Shown: piece after piece, positions 15,986-24,832 of the stretch
Numbering within the stretch: position 1 is the stretch's first letter
Layout: every line of letters starts with the position of its first letter
Notes under the pieces: generated by a model
What the model saw: only the letters and a program-made list of their open reading frames with translations
Told to the model about the DNA's origin: nothing
Database searches by the model: none
Translations under genes and position numbers: made by a program
Assembly: GCA_016784545.1 (NCBI GenBank)
Contig: JADHUM010000025.1
Coordinates: forward strand, 1 to 49,932
Reading direction: 5' to 3'
DNA from: Candidatus Neomarinimicrobiota bacterium
GTDB lineage: Bacteria > Fidelibacterota > UBA8477 > JABMPR01
Length of the DNA stretch: 49,932 bases

Positions 15986-16318
15986 ATGGGAAACAAACAA
16001 AGCAAGTGGGAAACGATCTATGCCGTGGTGAAGCAAATCCCCGAAGGTATGGTTGCCACCTATGGACAGATCGCCGCACTGGCTGGCTATTACCGTCAAG
16101 CCCGCCAAGTAGGATATGCTTTACATGCGGTACCATCAGATGATATTCCCTGGCACAGAGTGATAAATGCCCAGGGGAAGATCAGCCTTAATCTTGAGAT
16201 GGGCGGAGCTGTGCAGCGAAAATTGTTGGAAAGTGAAGGTGTTGTTTTTACTGAGGCAGGTGTGATTCCATTAAGACACTATCAATGGCAACCGACCTTC
16301 GATCCCCTTGACAGCTAA
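15986..16318 (+). CDS. Alkyltransferase-like protein (ATL)
   Basis: The 110-residue protein has the DNA-binding fold of O6-alkylguanine-DNA alkyltransferases (VATYGQIAALAGYYRQARQVGYAL). The active-site PCHRV is PWHRV here, with Trp56 replacing the methyl-accepting Cys. Such ATL proteins bind and flag O6-alkylguanine for nucleotide-excision repair without removing the alkyl group. Length matches ATLs. The 3' end overlaps the convergent zinc-ribbon gene by four bases. Confidence 0.93.
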   Translation: MGNKQSKWETIYAVVKQIPEGMVATYGQIAALAGYYRQARQVGYALHAVPSDDIPWHRVINAQGKISLNLEMGGAVQRKLLESEGVVFTEAGVIPLRHYQWQPTFDPLDS

Positions 16319-16683
16319 TCTTGATTTTTCGATAAATGCCAACCGTTGCCGTGCTCGCATTCATAAACCTTTAATTTAACACCTTGCTCTTTACGGAGGT
16401 GACCAGCCCGTCTCAAGGCGTCACGTTCAGTAGCATATGAGTCTTTTAGTGCGCCATCTGAACCACGGCAACTTGTGCAGGTCTGGCTGGGGGTTTGCCT
16501 GTCTTCAGGTGAAAGATGCCAGAACCCACATTTACTGCATTTATAGGGAACCATATGATTCCCGGCATAATTTAGATTGGCGTGCTTTGCAGCAGAATTA
16601 GCCTCAGCTTTTGAGTCATATTCCATCAAAGGACGACTGGTTTTTTTAGAATTACAGCTTGGACTTTTTCTATTCAAAGACAT
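16315..16683 (-). CDS. Zinc-ribbon-like protein with duplicated WHLS module, function unknown
   Basis: The 122-residue basic protein has two similar halves. The first holds YDSKAEANSAAKHAN then YKCSKCGFWHLSPEDR; the second holds YATERDALRRAGHLRKEQG then YECEHGNGWHLSKNQD. In each, an Ala-rich helix is followed by a Y-x-C...G-x-WHLS hairpin. Between them sits CTSC, which with CSKC could bind zinc. I do not recognise the family function; nucleic-acid binding is a guess from charge. The start at 16683 has GGGAG almost touching the ATG, so it is uncertain. Confidence 0.65.
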   Translation of the reverse strand: MSLNRKSPSCNSKKTSRPLMEYDSKAEANSAAKHANLNYAGNHMVPYKCSKCGFWHLSPEDRQTPSQTCTSCRGSDGALKDSYATERDALRRAGHLRKEQGVKLKVYECEHGNGWHLSKNQD

Positions 16684-16752
16684 CTCCCAGGGTTGCTGCC
16701 CAATCTAAAGATGAATCTCAAGAAATAAGCATGAATATCTTGTAATTAGGTT

Positions 16753-16795
16753 AAATAAAAAAAGCCCCGAAACATGCCGGGGCTTTTTATTTATT
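16753..16795 (-). terminator. Rho-independent terminator of the DUF2723 gene
   Basis: AAAAAGCCCCG (16759-16769) pairs with CGGGGCTTTTT (16778-16788) around AAACATGC. The hairpin is flanked by A-runs on the left and T-runs on the right, so it can work in both directions. It lies 24 bases past the minus-strand DUF2723 stop. Confidence 0.92.
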
Positions 16796-16811
16796 GTGTC
16801 AGGCCACTAAA

Positions 16812-19800
16812 TTATGAATCTGTGGAATCAGCCTTGAGTTTGGCGACCATATCCTGAAGCGTTCGAGTTTCTCTGGCCATGGGCGCCAGGGACGCCAGGC
16901 GAGTGACCCACTCTTCACCATCAATAGCATTGCCATCTTTCACATAGGCTCGGGCAATCTCATAGATGAGCTGTGCATTCATGGGTGCTTCCATGCTAAG
17001 CGGGAGCAGGATTTCCAGGGTCTTCTCCGTTTCATCGAAGAGATCATTCCAAATTGAGGCCACCTTGATCCGATCCATTATTGGTACATCATCGCGACCA
17101 TTCTCAAAGGCATTTTCCATGTAGCGATACGCGCTGGAATCATCTTCGAGCTGGTAGTACATTTGGGCAATCTGAAGATACAGATCCATGTAAGTGACAG
17201 GAATCGTATTATCGGGAACCAGTTCATCCATCTTGTGGAGAACATGGAGAGCCTTTTCACGATTCTCCTCCCCATCAAGACCATATTCGTAGACAAGTTG
17301 CAGGAACCCCTTGCGATAGTTTTGCAGCAGGCGTTGAACGTTTGGTGGATAATACACATCTGGATCGTCCAGGTTGGTATATCGATAGGTATCAATGATC
17401 TTGTCATACATGACATCCACATCAATACTCAAGCCCACCTTGTAGGGCATCACCTGATACGCCTGTCCATCCATGCGCAGATAATCTCCCAGACCAATCT
17501 GGTTGCTGGGGGAAACCGTAACTGCAAAATAAATGGGTTGTTTCCATTTATTCATGCGCATGATATCGAAGATCATAACATCCTGTACTCTGAGACCCCC
17601 CACCAGTTTACCAGTCTGCTGGCTTTTCTGTCGCGAAATCGTGGGTTGCAAATTCCAGGTAATTCCTGCTGAGCCATTCTCCAGGGATCCAGATTCAGGT
17701 TTATCCCCATACGTCGTTGGTCCAGGAAGTGTCATCTCTCGCTCTTCCCATCTCCAAAGAGTCAAGTCTTCAATTTCTTTATCACTCAAGCTGATGGGAA
17801 CTTTGGGGTCCATGTGTTTCAGCTGTTTTACATACCAGGGTGTATTCAACAGGCTCAAGTTGACCACTCGCACATCCTTACGAATACCCTCTACCTCCTG
17901 TAAATACCAGAGCGGGAAGGTATCATTATCGCCGTTTGTGAAAAGAATGGCGTTGGGTTCACAGGTGTTGAGCAGGTTGTAGGAATATTCCCAGGCCACA
18001 TAATTGCCAGAACGATCATGGGTATGATAGTTTGCTTTCAGCATGTTTGCAGGTGCAGCAAGCAACATTATGGCGATAGCTCCACCAAAAAATACAGGAG
18101 AATCTTTACGCCAGTCTTTGAGTTTCTCCAGTACTGCGGCAGCTCCAATCCCAATCCAGATTGCAAAGGCATAAAATGATCCCACATAGGAGTAATCTCG
18201 TTCTCGAGGTTGGGGATCATCCTGATTGAGATAAAGCAGAATAGCAAATCCTGTGAGCATGAAAAGCGCCATTACGGCGAATGCCCGTCGTGAATCTTTT
18301 GCGAAATGATGCCCCATTCCAGCCAGTCCTAAGAAAAATGGAATGGCCCAGAGCTGAGAAATATCGGAGTTGTCTCCGTCTCTGCCCCAGAATTGCCACT
18401 TGAAGTAGCGGATATACATATGATTTATCTGGTAGCGCCAGAAAAAATCTGAATTTGATTTATAACCATTGGTGATAACGCTCAAATTATTCATGCGTTG
18501 GTTGATGTCTCGACCCCCAACACCCACCACAACCTGGTCTCCATTAACAGATACGACTTCACCAATTTTCCCCGTGCTATTGACCTTGACAATACGTCCA
18601 GGAGTGGCAGAGTTTCTATTAAGAGGTGTTTCTCCCCAACGATCACGGTAAAACATGGGGTAGCTTCCATACTGCTCGCGTTCCAGATAGGAGACAGCAC
18701 GCGATACCGTTTCAGGATCATTCTCGTCAATATTTGGGTTCTGGGATGAGCGAATAAAGATGGTTTGATACGATGTAAACCCTACCAGGACCAGGAGCAG
18801 CGCCATGACAGAAAGTCTAATCTCAGTAGCACGGGCTCTATAGATTGAGGGAGCAAAAAAGATCAGTGCCATGAGAATGAGAATACTGACTGTAAAAGTG
18901 GCACCAATGGCAGATACGGCATTGTCCGTATTCAGAATGCTACCCATAGTATTGGCCAGCTTGGGCATACCCTTAATGATTCCAAGGTAAATGATAAGAT
19001 AGGATGCACCAGCAGCGCCCATGAGTACAACCTGCTTCCAGAATCGACTACGTCTCTCAGCGTCAAAAGCCTGGGAGAGACCCCACAGTCCTCCACCGGT
19101 AATGATGCTAAAGATCACACCCAGAACCATGAGTTTGGAGCTCAAATCGGCGGGAGAAAGACGCATATATTCCAGTGAGCTGGCAGGCAATGCCATTTCA
19201 ATGCCAATGAGGATTGCAATGGCCATAATTGCCACCGTTGCCAGCATATGCACCATCATTTCAACGCCATTCTCTTTGGGATTAAGCTTCATGTACATGA
19301 TGAGCGCAATAAAAGGAATGGTAAGCAGGTTGAGCATGTGAACTGATATGGCCAGGCCCATCATATATGAAATGATCAAAATGTAACGTGAACCAGCTCC
19401 ACCCTCATCCACTTTTTCAGACCACTTAAGTATGAGCCAAACCACAATGGCTGTGAAAAAGATACTCATGGAATACACTTCGGCTTCCACGGCATTAAAC
19501 CAGTGACTATCAGAAAAGGCTATGGTGAGAGATCCCACCAGAGCACCACCATATGCAATCCACTTGTCGGCAGCATCCTTGATTTTCCCGCGCCATTCAG
19601 CAACCAGACGTACGATGATGAGAAAAAGAAACATGTTTGCAAATGCTGTGGCCAGAGGTGATAAAAGATTGATACGATAAGCAATATTATGGAACTGTGG
19701 TTCGTTCAATACAGGGTCGAGGGCAGCTCCGCCTACGATGGGAAGCATGGAAATGACGCGACCCAGCAAAAGATAGAGTGGCGAGCCAGGAGGGTGTGGA

Positions 19801-19952
19801 ACACTCAAGGTGTGTGAAACAGCGATAAATTCACCGCAATCCCAGAAAGAAACCGTCGGCGCCATGGTGTCCAGGTAGATCAAAAAGGTGAAGATCAGCA
19901 CGAAAAGCGCCATGAGTGTTTTCACCATGTCACGAGGTTTAAGAAAATCCAT
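16812..19952 (-). CDS. DUF2723 (protein O-mannosyltransferase-like) membrane protein with C-terminal helical repeats
   Basis: The 1046-residue protein begins with a DUF2723 GT-C-type membrane domain. DTMAPTVSFWDCGEFIAVSHTLSVPH near residues 28-53 includes the acidic pair expected after the first helix, and PHPPGSPLYLLLGR follows. About 12 hydrophobic helices run to residue about 640. A soluble part then contains INGDNDTFPLWYLQEVEG-like text and, at the C-terminus, TPR-like helices (DLYLQIAQMYYQLEDDSSAYRYM). The family is widespread in Bacteroidetes and relatives and is thought to glycosylate or handle lipid-linked sugars; substrates are unproven. AAGGA lies upstream of the ATG. Confidence 0.9.
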   Translation of the reverse strand: MDFLKPRDMVKTLMALFVLIFTFLIYLDTMAPTVSFWDCGEFIAVSHTLSVPHPPGSPLYLLLGRVISMLPIVGGAALDPVLNEPQFHNIAYRINLLSPLATAFANMFLFLIIVRLVAEWRGKIKDAADKWIAYGGALVGSLTIAFSDSHWFNAVEAEVYSMSIFFTAIVVWLILKWSEKVDEGGAGSRYILIISYMMGLAISVHMLNLLTIPFIALIMYMKLNPKENGVEMMVHMLATVAIMAIAILIGIEMALPASSLEYMRLSPADLSSKLMVLGVIFSIITGGGLWGLSQAFDAERRSRFWKQVVLMGAAGASYLIIYLGIIKGMPKLANTMGSILNTDNAVSAIGATFTVSILILMALIFFAPSIYRARATEIRLSVMALLLVLVGFTSYQTIFIRSSQNPNIDENDPETVSRAVSYLEREQYGSYPMFYRDRWGETPLNRNSATPGRIVKVNSTGKIGEVVSVNGDQVVVGVGGRDINQRMNNLSVITNGYKSNSDFFWRYQINHMYIRYFKWQFWGRDGDNSDISQLWAIPFFLGLAGMGHHFAKDSRRAFAVMALFMLTGFAILLYLNQDDPQPRERDYSYVGSFYAFAIWIGIGAAAVLEKLKDWRKDSPVFFGGAIAIMLLAAPANMLKANYHTHDRSGNYVAWEYSYNLLNTCEPNAILFTNGDNDTFPLWYLQEVEGIRKDVRVVNLSLLNTPWYVKQLKHMDPKVPISLSDKEIEDLTLWRWEEREMTLPGPTTYGDKPESGSLENGSAGITWNLQPTISRQKSQQTGKLVGGLRVQDVMIFDIMRMNKWKQPIYFAVTVSPSNQIGLGDYLRMDGQAYQVMPYKVGLSIDVDVMYDKIIDTYRYTNLDDPDVYYPPNVQRLLQNYRKGFLQLVYEYGLDGEENREKALHVLHKMDELVPDNTIPVTYMDLYLQIAQMYYQLEDDSSAYRYMENAFENGRDDVPIMDRIKVASIWNDLFDETEKTLEILLPLSMEAPMNAQLIYEIARAYVKDGNAIDGEEWVTRLASLAPMARETRTLQDMVAKLKADSTDS

Positions 19953-20130
19953 TGTTGATCCTTTATCAGTTCTATGTGTTGGTCACACAGGCTTAATCAA
20001 ATAATTTCTGCCACTCAATATGGCCGAGCAATATATATGGATTGAAGTCTGATACCAAGACGATGTTCCTCTGAAAAGCCGACAGTCAAGGGATGTTTGG
20101 GGATATTTATAAGTTGTGAAAAGGTGATAA

Positions 20131-20171
20131 TTAAAAAGTGCAGGGGCTTCTTGTGAATAGAAGTCCCTGCA
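20131..20171 (-). terminator. Rho-independent terminator of the ExbB-like gene
   Basis: On the minus strand TGCAGGGACTTCT and AGAAGCCCCTGCA (plus-strand 20139-20151 and 20159-20171) form a 13-bp stem with one wobble, followed by CTTTTTAATT. It lies 35 bases past the stop. The rest of the 19953-20205 gap shows nothing clear. Confidence 0.88.
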
Positions 20172-20205
20172 ATTCTCAGTAAATGTGGCTATACCGAAAA
20201 GATGT

Positions 20206-20574
20206 TTACTCAGTGGTTCTGTATAGAAATTCTCTTAATCCCAGCCAGGCCAGCATGGTTGCCAAAAAGATAAGGGTTCCAAAAATGGTGCTCACAGAGG
20301 CGATCCTAAAACCTTCCAGCACGATGGCAGGTGAAATATCCGTGGCTACGATGATTGCCCCCAGGGCAGCATAAATTCCCATAACTTGACCAATGGCGCC
20401 CAGAGCCATGGAAGAAATGCCTAATACCAGCAATGTCTTTAAGTCAAGCCTTGCTTTAACAGCAAGCCTCCTGTTGATGTTTCCATAAGCACGAATTGCA
20501 TAGAAAACCTCAATCAGAAATACTACCAGGATAAGCCACATAAAGGGACCTCCTGAAAGAAACCAGTTAAACAT
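20206..20574 (-). CDS. Small MotA/TolQ/ExbB-like membrane protein
   Basis: The 122-residue protein has three hydrophobic segments. The start MFNWFLSGGPFMWLILVVFL resembles the first helix of ExbB/TolQ proteins. The stretch GAIGQVMGIYAALGAI followed by GFRIASVSTIFGTLIFL resembles their two pore helices. The usual cytoplasmic loop is missing, so it is about half the normal ExbB length. No ExbD partner lies nearby. AAGGAGGT precedes the ATG. Whether it conducts protons is unknown. Confidence 0.6.
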   Translation of the reverse strand: MFNWFLSGGPFMWLILVVFLIEVFYAIRAYGNINRRLAVKARLDLKTLLVLGISSMALGAIGQVMGIYAALGAIIVATDISPAIVLEGFRIASVSTIFGTLIFLATMLAWLGLREFLYRTTE

Positions 20575-20823
20575 GTCTACCTCCTTCTTACTTTTGCATT
20601 TTTTTATAGGGGAAATTTTCTATTCCACCTTGTTCTTGAGGCCAAGATATCAAACAAAAAAGCCCTGTTTTAGATTATGAGAGGATCTGCATGTTAGACC
20701 TGATACAAAGGTGTTTTGGTGGTATAAAACTAACTTGTCCTGATGATCTGTCCACTGGTCGCTTCTGAACACCCCTTGGGCTAATTATTCAGATCTACAG
20801 GCAATAATGATTATATTTGAACT

Positions 20824-21906
20824 GTGAATTTTCTAAACAGAGATATGATTTCAAATTTTAGGTCATCCCGCTTTATGAAAGTTTTACTGCATATAGTGGG
20901 CTGGCTCCTGGTTCTGCTCTTTTATTCCTCGGTCTATGGCCGGTTCATGGGTGCCTTTGCACCAGCACTACTGCACACATTGATCACCCTGCCTTTCTAT
21001 CTGTTGCCAACATACTATCTTGCCTATTTTATCGTTCCCCGCTTTCTGCTTACCCAGCAATATCTACGAGCTACCATTCATACTATTTACCTAATTCTGT
21101 TTACCGCATTTGGATACATCATGACAAGCATTGCGGTAATACTCATGCCAACACCTGACTTCTTTTACACGTCGGGTCCCAATCCCATGAGTATTGATTT
21201 ATTTATACACCTCATTGGCATCTTTGCCGTCGTTTTTCTGGTGGCTGCTATTCGACTTTTTCAATTACGCCAGGAGGTTGAACATGAGCGCCTCAAAGCT
21301 GAGACTGACTTGCTAAAAGGACAGTTGCACCCCCATTTTCTTTTCAACACCTTGAATAATCTGTATGCGCAAACACTCAAACAATCCCCTGCTGCACCAG
21401 AGATGATTTTGAAGCTATCCTCACTGCTTGATTACACACTTTATCAGACTAGACACCCCTACGTGCCTCTGGAGAAGGAATTAGAAGGAATCGAGGCCTA
21501 TATTGAGTTGGAGAAATTGCGTTTTGGTGAGCGTCTCGATCTATCCCTAGAGATACAGGGCTATATTGACGACAAGACTATTGCACCTTTGATATTCATG
21601 CCCCTTGTTGAAAATGCCTTTAAACATGGTATTGCCAGACATGATCATGAGGGCTGGATAAAAATTAGTTTAAAAGTCATGCTGGATGGGTGTAAGTTCG
21701 TTGTGAGTAACTCAGTCCTTGAGACCACAAAAACGAAGGACAAACATTCGCAAGGAATTGGTCTAAAAAATTTAAGGCGTCGTCTGCAACTGCAGTATGC
21801 AGATCAATATGAAATGAAGATTCAAGCTGAATCAGACACATATACAGTTTCTTTAACCCTGAAAAACTGGGAGCCGCGACATGTCCATACGCTGTCTGCT
21901 GGTTGA
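20824..21906 (+). CDS. LytS-type sensor histidine kinase
   Basis: The 360-residue protein has four N-terminal transmembrane helices (about 18-145) and a coiled linker. A His_kinase domain follows with QLHPHFLFNTLNNL (phospho-acceptor His171), then MPLVENAFKHGI as the N-box and an HATPase domain ending in GIGLKNLRRRL. No separate sensory domain is visible, so the membrane part probably senses. It starts at GTG 20824 without a clear ribosome site; ATG 20845 or 20875 are possible. It overlaps its response regulator by 26 bases, so the two are coupled. Confidence 0.92.
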   Translation: MNFLNRDMISNFRSSRFMKVLLHIVGWLLVLLFYSSVYGRFMGAFAPALLHTLITLPFYLLPTYYLAYFIVPRFLLTQQYLRATIHTIYLILFTAFGYIMTSIAVILMPTPDFFYTSGPNPMSIDLFIHLIGIFAVVFLVAAIRLFQLRQEVEHERLKAETDLLKGQLHPHFLFNTLNNLYAQTLKQSPAAPEMILKLSSLLDYTLYQTRHPYVPLEKELEGIEAYIELEKLRFGERLDLSLEIQGYIDDKTIAPLIFMPLVENAFKHGIARHDHEGWIKISLKVMLDGCKFVVSNSVLETTKTKDKHSQGIGLKNLRRRLQLQYADQYEMKIQAESDTYTVSLTLKNWEPRHVHTLSAG

Positions 21907-22588
21907 TGATGAGCCCCTGGCCCTGGAGGTGCTGGAATCACTTCTGACCAATATAGATGATGTTGAAATCATTGAGAAGTGCACCAGTGGGGTGGAGGCT
22001 TTCAAAATATTGGGGGAGCAGAAAATTGACCTCCTGTTTCTTGATATTGAGATGCCTGAGTTGAGTGGCTTGGAATTGATCAGAAATTTGTCAAATCCAC
22101 CAGAAGTGGCATTTGTAACCGCCCATCGCGACTATGCCTTTGAGGGCTTTGAACATGATGTTCTGGATTTCTTGCTTAAGCCAGTGAGTCTACCGAGAAT
22201 CTTAAAAACGCTTGATCGGTTTCGACATCAACGACAAAACATGCCACCGGTTCCGCACGAACAACCCACCCAGTCAAAGCCAACATACATTACCGTTCAT
22301 ATTAACAGGCAAAGTCATCGAGTAGCCTTCGGTGAGATCCACTATATTGAAAGTTTTAAAGATTATATCAAAATTTATACGGAAACAGGAATCCTGGTTG
22401 TCCGGGAGACCATTGGGGGTTTTGAGAAAAGATTACCCCGAGATGAATATCTGAGAATTCACCGTTCATATATCATCCCCTTAAGCAGGGTGAAGTCTTT
22501 TGATGCAACCCAGGTTGATCTTCCAGGAAAAACATTCCCCCTGGGTCCCCACTATCAGCGAGAAGCCCTGGCTCGTTTACAAAATTAG
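21881..22588 (+). CDS. LytTR-family response regulator
   Basis: The 235-residue protein has a receiver domain (CLLVDDEPLALEVLE, phospho-acceptor Asp55 in LLFLDIEMPELSG, FLLKPVS). A linker and a LytTR DNA-binding domain follow (ITVHINRQSHRVAFGEIHYIES to YLRIHRSYIIPLSRV). It is the partner of the kinase encoded immediately upstream. In Bacteroidetes-type systems such pairs control cell envelope or motility genes; the target here is unknown. Confidence 0.95.
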   Translation: MSIRCLLVDDEPLALEVLESLLTNIDDVEIIEKCTSGVEAFKILGEQKIDLLFLDIEMPELSGLELIRNLSNPPEVAFVTAHRDYAFEGFEHDVLDFLLKPVSLPRILKTLDRFRHQRQNMPPVPHEQPTQSKPTYITVHINRQSHRVAFGEIHYIESFKDYIKIYTETGILVVRETIGGFEKRLPRDEYLRIHRSYIIPLSRVKSFDATQVDLPGKTFPLGPHYQREALARLQN

Positions 22589-22613
22589 AATTGGTTCTCG
22601 CCTAACCTGTAGA

Positions 22614-23372
22614 TCAGGTTTTTGTTAGCTCAAACAGAGCAATTCCTGTCGCCATGGCAGCATTGAGGGATTCGCCAGCACCGGGTTTTTCAATGGAAAG
22701 AGCGGTTGATAGTTTTAACAAATCCGGATCAACACCATGTGCTTCAGAACCAATAATAAGAAAGAGGGAATTTTCCTGCTTGAATGCATGTAGCGAGGTG
22801 CCCTGCATATGCAATGCAGCAACTTGCCCCCCCGCCAACTTCCACTGCTCAGCGCTTTCGCAAAGATTAGTAGATGAATGCAGATTCAATGTTCCAAGAG
22901 CTCCCATGCTTCCCCGGACCACTTTTGGGCTATAGGGATCAACACAATCTGGTCCCAGGAGGATATCCTGGATACCAAACCAGAGCGCTGATCTGAAAAT
23001 GGTTCCCAGGTTGCCAGGATCAGCAATACGATCCAGTACCAACAGGATTTTAGTGTGTTCCGTATCCAGTTTTTCTGGAGTTTCAGGAATACGGGCGACA
23101 CAAATGATACCCTGAGGGTTTTTACTGTCAGAAATTTGCTCGATTTGAACAGGGGTTGCTTCGAAATGTTTTACTTCGGGAGGAATGGAAAATTTGTCAA
23201 AATTCTTTGAAGTAATACAGGCAGTAATCTCCAGGTCCGATTGAAGCGCTTCCTCACACAATCTGGCACCTTCCAGTAAGAAGAGACCTTCCAGTCTTCT
23301 GTACTTCGATCGTTTAAGGGCTCGATAGCTGGTGGTTTGGGCGTTTGTGAGAAGGGATGGAAGCGGGTTCAT
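22614..23372 (-). CDS. SpoU/TrmH-family RNA 2'-O-methyltransferase
   Basis: The 252-residue protein has an N-terminal substrate-binding domain (KYRRLEGLFLLEGARLCEEAL). A SPOUT knot follows with motif 1 DRIADPGNLGTIFRSA, motif 2 IIGSEAHGV and motif 3 IEKPGAGESLNAAMA. It should methylate a ribose 2'-O in 23S rRNA or tRNA using SAM, similar to RlmB-like enzymes; the site is not known. The preceding gene on this strand is hisS, 48 bases away. Confidence 0.92.
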   Translation of the reverse strand: MNPLPSLLTNAQTTSYRALKRSKYRRLEGLFLLEGARLCEEALQSDLEITACITSKNFDKFSIPPEVKHFEATPVQIEQISDSKNPQGIICVARIPETPEKLDTEHTKILLVLDRIADPGNLGTIFRSALWFGIQDILLGPDCVDPYSPKVVRGSMGALGTLNLHSSTNLCESAEQWKLAGGQVAALHMQGTSLHAFKQENSLFLIIGSEAHGVDPDLLKLSTALSIEKPGAGESLNAAMATGIALFELTKT

Positions 23373-23420
23373 TTAAAAAAACACCCTTCGACTCTTTGGC
23401 AGGCTCATAGCAGACATGCT

Positions 23421-24725
23421 CTAGTCTACGCTCTGTGAGCTACGACTTAGCAGGCAGGGTGACAGGGCTTTATTGATGTGTGACGCCACACTTTCAAAGG
23501 GGACAGCTTCCTGCTCGCCTGTTTCAAAATTCTTAAGCTGTACAATACCCTTAGCAAACTCCTCTTCACCAAGGATGGCCACATAACGGGCTTCTTGTCG
23601 GTTGGCTTCTCGCATCTGTGCTTTCATGCTTCTGCGAAGGGTGTCCATATCACATTTTAGTCCAGCACTTCGCCATTCATGGATAAGCTTGGGTGCCCGT
23701 ACCCTCAAGTCTTCTCCCTGGACAATGAGAAAAAGATCCAATCCGGAATTGACCTCCAATGGTTGTAGTGCCTCCACAACCAGGAGAAGTCTTTCAATCC
23801 CAGCAGCCCAGCCGATAGCAGGCACCTCTTGCCCACCCAGCTCTTTGACCAGGTCGTTATAGCGACCCCCACCACAAATAGCATCCTGTGCACCAAGTGC
23901 ATCGCTGGTGAATTCAAAAATTGTATGGGTATAATAATCCAGTCCTCGAACCAGTAGATCGTCCTGAACATAGGGAATATCCATTGCCTCAAGCATCTCC
24001 AGGACTTCAGCATAATGGGTCGCTGAGGCTTGATTAAGACACTCACGAATTTTCGGGGCGTCCTTTACCAACTCCTTGTCATTGGGTGCCTTGCTATCCA
24101 GAATCCGTAATGGATTTGATTCGAAACGCTTTTGACTGGTTTCAGAGAGCGAACTGAGGTGAGGTCTTAAATATTTCTGGAGAGCGTTACGATAGGCAGC
24201 TCGACTTTCACCATCACCAACACTATTAACTTTAAGGGTTACCGATTTCTCGATTTCAAGTTCTTTTAAAATGGCATAAAACAGGGCAATCATCTCTGCA
24301 TCCTGTTCAGGATTGGGAGAGCCAATGGCTTCTGCGCCAAATTGCCAGAATTGACGGTAACGTCCTTTTTGGGGACGCTCCTGGCGGAACATGGGCCCTT
24401 CATACCAGAGCTTCTGAACCGGTGAGATTTGCTGGAGATTGTTTTGGATATAGCTGCGCACAACCCCTGCAGTGAGTTCAGGACGTAAGGTCAGCGAGGA
24501 TTTACTCATATCGGAGAAGGAATACATTTCCTTGGAAACGATATCAGTATCTTCACCGACACCGCGGGCAAACAGCTCTGTTTTTTCAAAAATCGGCGGT
24601 CGAATCTCACCAAAGGCGTAGCGCTCCATCACCTGCTTGACAACCTGTTCCAGTGCTTGCCATTGTTTTGCTTCCTGGGGGAGAATGTCATTGACGCCTT
24701 TTACGCGTTGAACTTTTTGGGGCAT
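23421..24725 (-). CDS. hisS: Histidyl-tRNA synthetase
   Basis: The 434-residue class II synthetase has GVNDILPQEAKQW at the N-terminus. Motif 2 lies around WYEGPMFRQERPQKGRYRQF, the histidine-A block is LVRGLDYYTHTIFEF, and motif 3 is GWAAGIERLLLV. An anticodon-binding domain follows (LDLFLIVQG to RYVAILGEEEF). It charges tRNA-His in the cytoplasm. The last about 10 residues (LSRSSQSVD) look like read-through into neighbouring sequence and are not conserved-looking. The next 408 bases upstream hold the IS200-like element's left end. Confidence 0.96.
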   Translation of the reverse strand: MPQKVQRVKGVNDILPQEAKQWQALEQVVKQVMERYAFGEIRPPIFEKTELFARGVGEDTDIVSKEMYSFSDMSKSSLTLRPELTAGVVRSYIQNNLQQISPVQKLWYEGPMFRQERPQKGRYRQFWQFGAEAIGSPNPEQDAEMIALFYAILKELEIEKSVTLKVNSVGDGESRAAYRNALQKYLRPHLSSLSETSQKRFESNPLRILDSKAPNDKELVKDAPKIRECLNQASATHYAEVLEMLEAMDIPYVQDDLLVRGLDYYTHTIFEFTSDALGAQDAICGGGRYNDLVKELGGQEVPAIGWAAGIERLLLVVEALQPLEVNSGLDLFLIVQGEDLRVRAPKLIHEWRSAGLKCDMDTLRRSMKAQMREANRQEARYVAILGEEEFAKGIVQLKNFETGEQEAVPFESVASHINKALSPCLLSRSSQSVD

Positions 24726-24791
24726 TGATCAAGGTACCTTCATTTTAGTAATTATCTCAAGTGCACCCAATATAGGAAACAGCCTTCCTGA

Positions 24792-24820
24792 TTGACATTT
24801 TTTCTATGACCGACTCTAAA
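24792..24820 (+). promoter_or_regulatory. Possible sigma-70-like promoter before the IS200-like element
   Basis: TTGACA (24792-24797), a 17-base gap and TCTAAA (24815-24820) resemble a -35/-10 pair reading toward tnpA. It is outside the first palindrome. The -10 match is only four of six and the lineage's consensus is unknown. Confidence 0.25.
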
Positions 24821-24832
24821 ACAGTTTTCTAG

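Noticed and set aside
17163-17982. Plus-strand frames of 149-169 residues inside the DUF2723 region
   Set aside because: They lie antisense to a well-supported membrane protein gene, have no family features and no ribosome site.
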